Positions 56,562 to 64,000 of a DNA stretch of 64,000 nucleotides are shown piece after piece. A program made the translations under genes and the position numbers. The notes under the pieces are model-generated. The model was not told the DNA's origin and did not search any database. It worked only from the letters and a program-made list of their open reading frames with translations. Position 1 is the first letter of the stretch; the number at the start of each line of letters is the position of its first letter. The stretch covers positions 1,813,560 to 1,877,559 of the forward strand of contig NC_134390.1 in NCBI RefSeq assembly GCF_035582795.1. The letters run 5' to 3'. This DNA comes from Mycteria americana. Lineage: Eukaryota; Chordata; Aves; Ciconiiformes; Ciconiidae.

Positions 56562-59500
56562 CGGGGTGGCCCAGGAACACGGACGCTCTCCTCCCTGCCC
56601 TCCCATCTGACCTCACAAGCCCGCGCGTTCCAGGGACGCGTCACTTGTCCCCCCCAGTGCGTCGTCCCATGTCACCCCCCAGGCCCGCGCGTCTCCCGCG
56701 CCCCAGCTCAGCCCCTCGCCTCCAGCCTGGCGTCCCCCCCAGCATCCCTCCCCTTCCCAGTTCAGCCCATTTGGGCACCAAACGCTCGCAGAAGGGGGAC
56801 GTGGGGACAGACTAAACGGTCCCTCGATTCCCAGCAGAGCCAAACCCTCTGCGGGGGGGCTTCAGGGCATCTTCGCCATCGGCAGCGATGTCTGTCTGTC
56901 CGGCTGCCCACCCATCCGGGCACAACTGCTTCTGCTTCCTGCGTCCTGCCCGTGTCCGTGGGGCCCGGCTCGGTTGGGGCTGTCCGGGCTCGGCAGGCGC
57001 CGTCCCCACATCCCTGCCGGCACTTTTGCAAGAGCGGGGACGGAGGACGGCCGCCGCTGCCGGGACGTCTCCTCCACCCTCCTCCCATCGCCTGAAGGCC
57101 CCAAGGCAAAGGCAGCACCCCACCGAGGAGGGGGTACGGAGCACCCGCACACCCCCCTGGGAACCTGCGGTTTCCTCTCCCACCCCAAAGCGGTGGAGCA
57201 GAGTTGAGTTCAAGCGAAGCAGTTTTGCTCGGGGAGCGGGCGAGGACCCCCTAACCACGAGGTGGCAATGCAGCCCCGGCCACGCACCGCCAGCGCACCC
57301 GCTTTTTAATCAGGGTGCTGATAAAGCTGCCATTTCCCCAGATCTCCCCAAAGAGCTGCGGCGCAGAGGCTCAGGCCGTGGGGCTGTGCCGGGGCCGTGG
57401 GCCGTACCCGCGGCTCTACCGGGGCCGGAGGAAGCAGCCAGGAGCAAAGAGCAGGAGAAGGAGCGATTCCCTGGCCGGAAGATTTGCACGGGCTCACGTC
57501 GCGGGGCTCCATCCTCCGTCGTTGCCTCTCCCGGCTCCGCGAGGCATCTGCTGCTCCCAAGCATCCTCCAAGCAGCAAAGCCGCCGGCTGTGCCGGCGCC
57601 CGAGGGCCTCATCCCGCCACGAGGATTTTTAGGACCCTGATCAAGATGATTGTGTGCACCCTGCTCCGGGGGCGCTCCCAAAAGCAGCCCATCTCCCCGG
57701 GATGGCTCACGGGATGGAGGGAAGGGGCCCGTGCAGCTCCTGCGGGAGCGTAAATAAGGAGAAGATGGGATACGGCGGCCGCGGAGCCCCAGATCCGCCG
57801 AGCAAACACCTCCCGCTGCAGCCGCCCGGCCGGGGTGGGGTTTCGGGGTGAGGACGGGTCCTTCTCCCCCACGCTGGGGTCTCAGCCCCCCACCCCGATC
57901 CCGCTCCATGGGGACTCACAGGAGGGTTTGTCCAGGAGTTTCTGCCTTGATGAGAGCAGAACCGTGGCATCAAACGGGGCTCGGAGCTGCCCCGTTTCCC
58001 TCGTAAACCCCCTGGGGACGAGCCCAGCACCCAACCCAAAAACGAACAAATTCTGCCTGAAAACACCAAACCCAGCCGGGGACAGCGGCCGTCACACGGG
58101 CTTTTCCAGACCACTTTTTCCTTGACAGCCTTATTAAATCTGGCTACAGAAAGTAACTCTTAAACACGCAAACCCCTGCTCGCCGCTCCGCTCCTGCCGC
58201 CACACGAAGGGGGTTCCTTCTCCTGCAGCCCTGATGGGAGCAGCAGCGCCGAGCACACGGTCCTGCATGGCTTTTGCCAGCCCCATCCCTGTAACGTTCG
58301 ATTTTGCACCGACGACGGGGAGTCTTTTCCCTAAGGATGCCAGATTTCAGGGCTAACGCCACCGCTGCCATCATCTTGCTGCTGCCACCCCTGGAAACGC
58401 TCCTGCCCATCCTCGCTGCCAAAAGATTCGGGACCGTCTCTCAGGGAGGTCCAGGCAGCGCCGGGAGGGTCCGTGGAGGCGCCGGGACCATCCCTTGGGT
58501 CTCCCCAGGAGGAAAACGCAGCCAAGGCAGAGGCACCAGGCCGACGGGGCAGGAGGAAACGCTCGTGCTTGTCCCACCGGCCCGGTGACGAGGACAGCGG
58601 GTGAGCGGCACACGTGGCCAGGCTGGGGAGGAATGCCAGGAATGCCGGCGCCGTGGCCCAGCATGTCCCGCACAGAACTCGGCCTGGATTTGGGAAGAGC
58701 GGGCAGGTTTCACGAGTTTTGTGGAATCGAGTGTCCGAAAGGTCAGAGTCCAGCTGCAAAGTCATTTTAATAACCTGAGATGCCGGGAAGCGTCCGCCTT
58801 GCCTCCCTGTGCCGGCACATCCCAGCTGGGGCCAGCCCGTGGCCAAGCCTGGCGTTTTCCCCGGCCGGACGCTGTTATCCCAGGCAGGATATCCCCGCGC
58901 AGCCCCGGCGAGGGGGTCCCCATCCCCATCTCCCCGTCCCGCTGCCGCGGGGCTTTGCCCCCAGACAGAGACCCTGTGCTGGCTACCACCGGGCTCGGCA
59001 ACAACCACCAACACCGCCGGCTGCGGCCGAGCCGGGAGGCCCCTCGAAGCCAAGAGCGGCCGGGTGCTGCCCGCGATCGCCGGCCGAGGCCAAGCCCAAA
59101 CCTCGCCCCGGCACCACGGGGCTGGGCAAAGCAAAGTCGCAAAGTGCAAACAGGATCTGCGAGGCCTGGGAGCGGGGATGCACCGCGTCCCTTGCGGCAG
59201 GTGGAGAGGAGCCGAGCCTTCCTCCGCCGGAGGAGGAGGAGGAGGAGGAGGAGGAGGAGGAGGAGGAGGAGGAGGGAGCCTTCCTTCCGTTTTCCCGGCT
59301 CGTGACTCCGCAGCCCATCCACCAAGTAATTTATTCATAGCGCAGTAACCTCAGGGGTCCCGATAAAAGGCCGGAGCTGCCGCATTGTTCCGGATGCGCC
59401 AGGGCCAGCACAAAGGCTCCGGGCACCTCCCGGCCACCAGCCAGGGATGTCACCGTGTCCCCTCCCGTATGGGGGGCTACGGCGCCCGATTCCTCGCCCT

Positions 59501-60227
59501 CCCACCCACCGAAACACCCTGAAGCCGCCACGCTAATTGCCACAGTTATTTCTGCTCCGGGCCCCGCTCCGGCAGGCTGCGCGCCGGCTGGTGCTCCCGA
59601 GCCTCGCTCCCGAGCGGGTGCGGAGACAGAACCCGGCGGGGGGGGGACGGTCGTTAGCGCTGGAGAAAGCGACCAAGCAAGCAGCGGGGGGCTGGGAGCC
59701 GCTTTTCCCCTTCCTGCCATCAATAACAGCAGCAAGGGGCAAAAAATCCATCCCTGTGGCACGGCCGGGGTCCCGCAGGGACGGAGGGAGACGGGTCCGG
59801 TCCAGCGGCCACCGGGGACGAGCGTCCCCTCCTTTGGGGTCACAGTGACGCTGGGGGACGGGGACGGCACGCAGGGCTCGGGTCAGGGCCGCTCGCTTTC
59901 CACGGCTGGCATCCACGGAGCCACGCTGCCGGCCGGAGCTCGCGGTTACTGACACGCAGAGCCCGACCGTCGACCGGGCACGCGGCTCCACGCCCGCGGC
60001 GGAGCTCGAGGGGATGCGAGCGCGCTCGGGTCGCTGAGAACGCAGGGGAACGTCGACGTGGGAAACCCTCCCGTGGCACCCGGGGAAAGGCGCAGCCACA
60101 GAGGTCGGCAGGGCAGTGCCGGCATCTGCAGGGATCCCCCACCGCGCGCTCGCAGCGACGCCGAAGTCGCGGCCTTCGCCGCGGCTCCCACCGCGGCCAT
60201 GCTGCTCCCGACCGGAGCGAAGCGACG
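56562..60227. other. GC- and CpG-rich non-coding DNA upstream of the TMDD1-like gene
   Basis: CpG-dense sequence that may hold the TMDD1-like promoter nearest 56.6-57.2 kb. Long open frames occur on both strands in several registers, as expected of GC-rich DNA with few stop codons. None shows a recognisable domain, so no gene is called. Includes the (GGA)n microsatellite. Confidence 0.5.
59227..59276. repeat. (GGA)n microsatellite
   Basis: About 16 near-perfect GGA triplets. It produces artificial poly-Glu, poly-Gly and poly-Leu open frames on both strands, which should not be taken as proteins. Confidence 0.95.
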
Positions 60228-60331
60228 TGGCGCTTGGGGACGCGGTTTAGTAGGCAGGGAGGTGTTGGGTTGACGGTTGGACTGGAGATGATCTCAGGGG
60301 TCTTTTCCAACCTTAGCGATCCTATGAAGTG
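60228..60331 (+). repeat. CR1 LINE 3' tail fragment
   Basis: 'gcttggggacgcggtttagt', 'gttgggttgacggttggact', 'gatgatctcaggggtctttt' and 'ccaaccttagcgatcctatg' follow the CR1 3' end in sense orientation. Only the last ~100 bp is kept, and it is diverged. Confidence 0.85.
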
Positions 60332-60901
60332 CCTCCCCGCTCACTCGGCATCGCTCCTACCGCTCGGAAGCTGCGCCGGACGCGGGGGAACCGATTAACG
60401 AAATTAACTGATTGCAGGCTACAAAATTGTCCAAGCAGGTAACGTAACACACGCACACACGAGACCGAAGCCAGGATGAGGAGGTCACAAGCCTCCGGAT
60501 AAACGAACACCGCGTAATTCACGTGGAACTTTGCGAAATGAAACGGCGGGGGAGCAGCAGCGCTCCGTGCAAGTAATTCAGCTTCAAAAAGCTAAAAATC
60601 GGGCCCAGCTGACAAAGCGAACGTTAACCCGGGACCGAGCCCGGGCCAGCCCAGACACCGGGGAGCAAAGCTCGCGGCCAGGCGCCGCGGGCAAAGCCCC
60701 TCCTCGCGTCCCCCGTCCCCCTTCAGCCCCCACGGCCGCCCCTCCGACCCGCGGGGCTGGACGCGTCCTCGCCGGCAGCAGCCGAACCTGCCGCGGCCCC
60801 CCGTGAGCCCCCGGGACCGGGGGGGCCCCTCCAGCAGGGACCCCCTCCTCAGCAGGGCCTCGGCACCCACCGCCCCCAGCCAGCTCCTCCGGGCCTCTGC
60901 C
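60332..60901. other. Non-coding GC-rich DNA between the CR1 tail and the minisatellite
   Basis: No gene, repeat family or regulatory element is recognised. Short AT-richer part at about 60380-60610, then very GC-rich. Confidence 0.4.
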
Positions 60902-61790
60902 CTAACGGGGGGAGGGCACACCTGGACCCCCTTAATGAGGGGAGGGGCACACCTGGACCCCCCCCTAATGAGGGGAGGGGCACACCTAGACCTGCCTTAA
61001 TGAGGGGAGGGGCACACCTAGACCCCCACCCAACACCCCTAATGAGGGGAGGGGCACACCTGGACCCCCCCTAATGAGGGGAGGGGCACACCTGGACCCC
61101 CCTTAATGAGGGGAGGGGCACACCTGGACCCCCTTAATGAGGGGAGGGGCACACCTAGACCCCCACCCAACACCCTTAGTGAGGGAAGGGGCACACATGG
61201 ACCCCCCCCAACACCCCTAATGAGGGGAGGGGCACACCTGGACCCCCCTTAATGAGGGGAGGGGCACACCTAGACCCCCACCCAACACCCCTAATGAGGG
61301 GAGGGGCACACCTGGACCCGCCTTAATGAGGGGAGGGGCACACCTAGACCCCCACCCAACACCCCTAATGAGGGGAGGGGCACACCTGGACCTGCCTTAA
61401 TGAGGGGAGGGGCACACCTGGACCCCCCCTAATGAGGGGAGGGGCACACCTGGACCCCCTTAATGAGGGGAGGGGCACACCTGGACCCCCCCTAATGAGG
61501 GGAGGGGCACACCTAGACCCCCACCCAACACCCTTAGTGAGGGAAGGGGCACACATGGACCCCCCCCAACACCCCTAATGAGGGGAGGGGCACACCTGGA
61601 CCCCCCCTTAATGAGGGGAGGGGCACACCTAGACCCCCCCCCAACACCCCTAATGAGGGGAGGGGCACACCTAGACCCCCCTTAATGAGGGGAGGGGCAC
61701 ACCTAGCCCCCTCCCCCCCCCTTAATAAGGGGAAGGGCACACATGGACCCCCCCCACCCCTAACGAGGGGAGGGGCACACCTGGACCCCC
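60902..61790. repeat. Minisatellite, about 25 units of 31-42 bp
   Basis: Each unit has the core GAGGGGAGGGGCACACCT, then GGACCC or AGACCC, then a C-run and CTTAAT or a longer ACCCAACACCCCTAAT spacer. Units come in short (~31-33 bp) and long (~42 bp) types. A block of a long unit plus a GAGGGAAGGGG/ACATGG unit recurs near 61140-61220 and 61500-61580, a sign of block duplication. Confidence 0.95.
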
Positions 61791-61849
61791 CAACTGCCCT
61801 TTACAGGGTGGAGGAGGGAGGGCTGAGGCTCTGCCCTTCCCTGGCTGCA

Positions 61850-61945
61850 ATACCCCCCCCCCCTTTAATGCCCCCTCCCCACCCCCCCCCCCCCCCCTGC
61901 AATGTCCCCCCATGTCCCTCCTGTCCCCTGCAATCCCCCCCCCAC
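61850..61945. repeat. Poly-C-rich low-complexity tract
   Basis: Several runs of 8 or more C separated by short pieces. Likely to be error-prone in sequencing and assembly. Confidence 0.8.
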
Positions 61946-62019
61946 GTACCAGCACCCCCCGGGGCTGGAAAAGCCGGGGAGGGGGGCGAGGGCTGGGCGA
62001 AGGAGCCGGGCGTTCAGGT

Positions 62020-64000
62020 AATCTCTTTAATACTGTGTCATAGTTTTCTTTTTAAAATACAGCATTTCTTGAGGTAGACCATTACAGTTCAAAAGCATTT
62101 CTTTTTCAGACATTAATAAGACATGAATTAAATACTTTCATGTACAATATGTTGCAAAATGAGGTAGAAATGGTTACAGAGAGTGTACAAAGTCAAATAT
62201 GATAATAATAATAATAAAAAGTCTTCAGGAATCCAGTACCACTTTTTGGAGGAAGGGGAGGGGGGAGGCGTCCGCCCCGGTAATGCCCTTTGCGCGCAGG
62301 GGAACGGGAAACTGCAAAAAAACCGGGAAAAGAACCCAAACCTGGCAGACGCCTCGCTCCCGCAATGGGTGGGGGAGCACCCACGAGGGGCGCGTCCCCT
62401 CCGCGTGCGCAGACCCTGAGGTTACGGGGGGGCTGCTCCGAGCAGTGGCCGGTGCCGGTGGGCGGCAGCTGCCTCCCCCAGGACAATATAGAGCTCTAAA
62501 AAAAAAAAAAAAAAAAAAAATTAAATTTTTTTAATTGGGAAAATAAAAATACCCCAACCCCCGGCGATGGGAGGCGGATGGGGGGGAGCTGGGCCGCGTC
62601 CTGACCCCCGCAGCCCCCAGGGATGGCGCGGGGGCACAGAGCACCCGGGGCAAACCCCACGGCCCACGCTCAGCCCTGCCAGGCTTTTTTTTTGGGGGGG
62701 GGGGGGGGGGGCGACGGGCGACATCCCCAAACTTCGCGGCCGCCGCCAGCCTCCGCCGGGGCTTCTCGGTGTTCAGAGGCGGCGACCGCGGTGGGAAGCC
62801 AAAAATGCCTTCTTTCGGGGGAAAAGGGAGCGCCGCGCCCTCGCCGCGGCACCGTCACCAGCGTCCTCCCCTCAAAGCCCGGACGGCCCCCACGGCCCCC
62901 ACGGCCCCGGTGCAAAAATGACGCCAGGAGGAGGGTCCCCCGGGCCCAGCCTCGCACAGAGGCGGGTGCCCCCTGCCCCCCCGTCCCCGGTCCCGAGCCC
63001 CGGGATGCGGCGGGAGATGCTGGGGGATGGCGGACCCAGCCTGATCCAAAAAGTGGTGCTAGCGACAGCTTCCAACCTACGGCACTAATACTCTTTCCGT
63101 TGAAGACGCTTTACTCCACCAAACGCTACGATATCCATGTTAAAAAAAAAAAAAAAAAAAAAATTAAAATAAAATTATGGCATAATATACGTGAAAAGCA
63201 CCCAAAATACATTCAACTTTCATCTTTGTAACAGCTTCAAGTTTTTTTCTTTTCTTTCTTCCTTCTTTCTGTCACCTTTTTTGGAAGCAAACGCACGAGG
63301 CAGCTTTGTCCCAGGTCTGAAAATTCTTTAAAAAATCTCTTTTTCCTTTTCTGAGAAGATAAAAAGAGTTTTTAAAAACACATTCTTTTTTTTTTTTTTT
63401 TCTGAGGTAATTCTTTTCCTGAGTAGTTAAAAAGAAAAAACAAAAAAATACTACATACCTTACAAAAATAAAAAACCAAGTCTAGTATATTAAACAATCT
63501 ACAGCATTTTACTCCAAAACCCCCTGGTTTTGTGTCCCCCCCCCGCTCCCCCCCTCCCCGCTCAAGGACATCGCCGCTGGGCTGCTCGCGCCACGTGCGA
63601 GGGGGCTGCTTTGCTCAAAAGCCGCCCGAGGTATTTCTGTTAGGAACAATAAAAGCCATCAAAAAAAAAAAAAAAAAATAACCGAGCCTCTGGATAGACG
63701 GGGGAGCTCGTGCATCCGACGCCGGAAAGCCGGATCCCGAGACGCCTCCGGCCCCGCTCGCTGCATCGCTGGTCCAGGGACGGATGAACGGGAAAATAAT
63801 AAATAGGTTATCCTGAGTTCAGTGGGCGACGGCTTCCGAAAAACCAAGGAGAGGAAAAGCCCGGCTGAGGCCGAAGTAGCAAAGCGGAGGGATGTCGTGC
63901 CGCCGTCGGGGCTGGCCGGGGGTCTCCCGCACTTCGGGAGGAAGGGGTCCGGCCCCGGCGCGGCCCTGGGGAGAACCGGAGCCCCCGCGGACCCCAGCCC
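62020..64000 (-). other. Probable 3' UTR of a minus-strand gene whose coding part lies beyond the right edge
   Basis: AT-rich blocks at 62020-62250, 63090-63240 and 63340-63520 stand out in GC-rich surroundings and read like 3' UTR on the minus strand. They end with ATTAAA (62026-62031 complement) before a sharp return to GC-rich DNA. No coding exon is visible. By synteny with human SCN8A-TMDD1-FIGNL2 (recalled), FIGNL2 is the candidate, but this is not shown by the sequence. Long A and G homopolymers interrupt it (62499-62520, 62693-62711, 63142-63162). Confidence 0.4.
62026..62031 (-). terminator. Candidate polyadenylation signal ATTAAA, minus strand
   Basis: TTTAAT on + gives ATTAAA on the minus strand, at the left edge of the AT-rich UTR-like block. 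GC-rich non-UTR sequence follows to the left. Confidence 0.4.

Noticed and set aside
55432-56616. A 394-codon minus-strand open frame overlapping the TMDD1-like gene
   Set aside because: It is in a different register, is driven by GC-rich DNA with few stops, shows no domain, and overlaps a frame with a clear signal peptide, death-domain-like region and membrane helix.
55674-57095. A 473-codon + strand open frame
   Set aside because: Antisense to the TMDD1-like gene, compositionally biased and without domain resemblance. It is a shadow frame.
58331-59348. Several open frames with poly-Pro, poly-Leu, poly-Glu or poly-Gly runs
   Set aside because: All runs are translations of the (GGA)n microsatellite in different registers. 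No gene is supported.
61365-62077. Repeat-like open frames across the minisatellite (APPLIRGGPGVPLPSLRG-type)
   Set aside because: They arise from translating the tandem DNA repeat. Frame is not maintained across unit-length variants and there is no conserved start context.

Overview
The window comes from a vertebrate nuclear genome, almost certainly a bird. A complete split gene with vertebrate splice sites lies across a typical avian CR1 LINE insertion (42119-42919), and two further CR1-type tails are visible. The left two thirds are AT-leaning intron sequence. The right third (about 52-64 kb) is strongly GC-rich, CpG-rich and full of simple repeats, as is usual on small bird chromosomes. 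No prokaryotic features, CRISPR arrays, rRNA or tRNA genes were seen.

Positions 1 to about 51,965 (+ strand) hold SCN8A, which encodes the voltage-gated sodium channel alpha subunit Nav1.6. All coding exons are present. There are 26 constitutive or long-form coding exons, plus the alternative neonatal exon 5N. Splicing with exon 5A and the long form of coding exon 11 gives 5,970 nt (1,989 aa and a stop). The short exon 11 form gives 1,978 aa, close to the roughly 1,980 aa of mammalian Nav1.6. The ATG is at 3389 and the TGA at 48217-48219, followed by a long 3' UTR ending near two overlapping AATAAA signals at 51934-51944. The 5' non-coding exon(s) and promoter lie outside the window to the left.

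The most striking content of SCN8A is its splicing architecture. It has a U12-type AT-AC intron after exon 2, an AT-AC intron with U2-like ends just before the IFM inactivation-gate exon, and a mutually exclusive 5N/5A pair only 137 bp apart. It also has two donors for coding exon 11. A candidate 18N-type poison exon lies upstream of exon 18A, which is flanked by a very long pyrimidine tract and a downstream TGCATG (RBFOX-type) motif.

The right third holds a small single-exon minus-strand gene (55854-56561). It encodes a 235 aa protein with a signal peptide, a death-domain-like helical segment and a C-terminal membrane segment, best matched to TMDD1. The rest is GC-rich non-coding DNA, including a (GGA)n microsatellite and a roughly 0.9 kb minisatellite of about 25 units. 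From about 62.0 kb rightward, AT-rich blocks look like the 3' UTR of another minus-strand gene whose coding part lies beyond the window. By synteny with human 12q13 this may be FIGNL2, but no coding sequence is visible to confirm it.

I found no convincing previously undescribed multi-gene system. The interesting signals are regulatory and splicing elements, repeats and lineage-specific protein changes.
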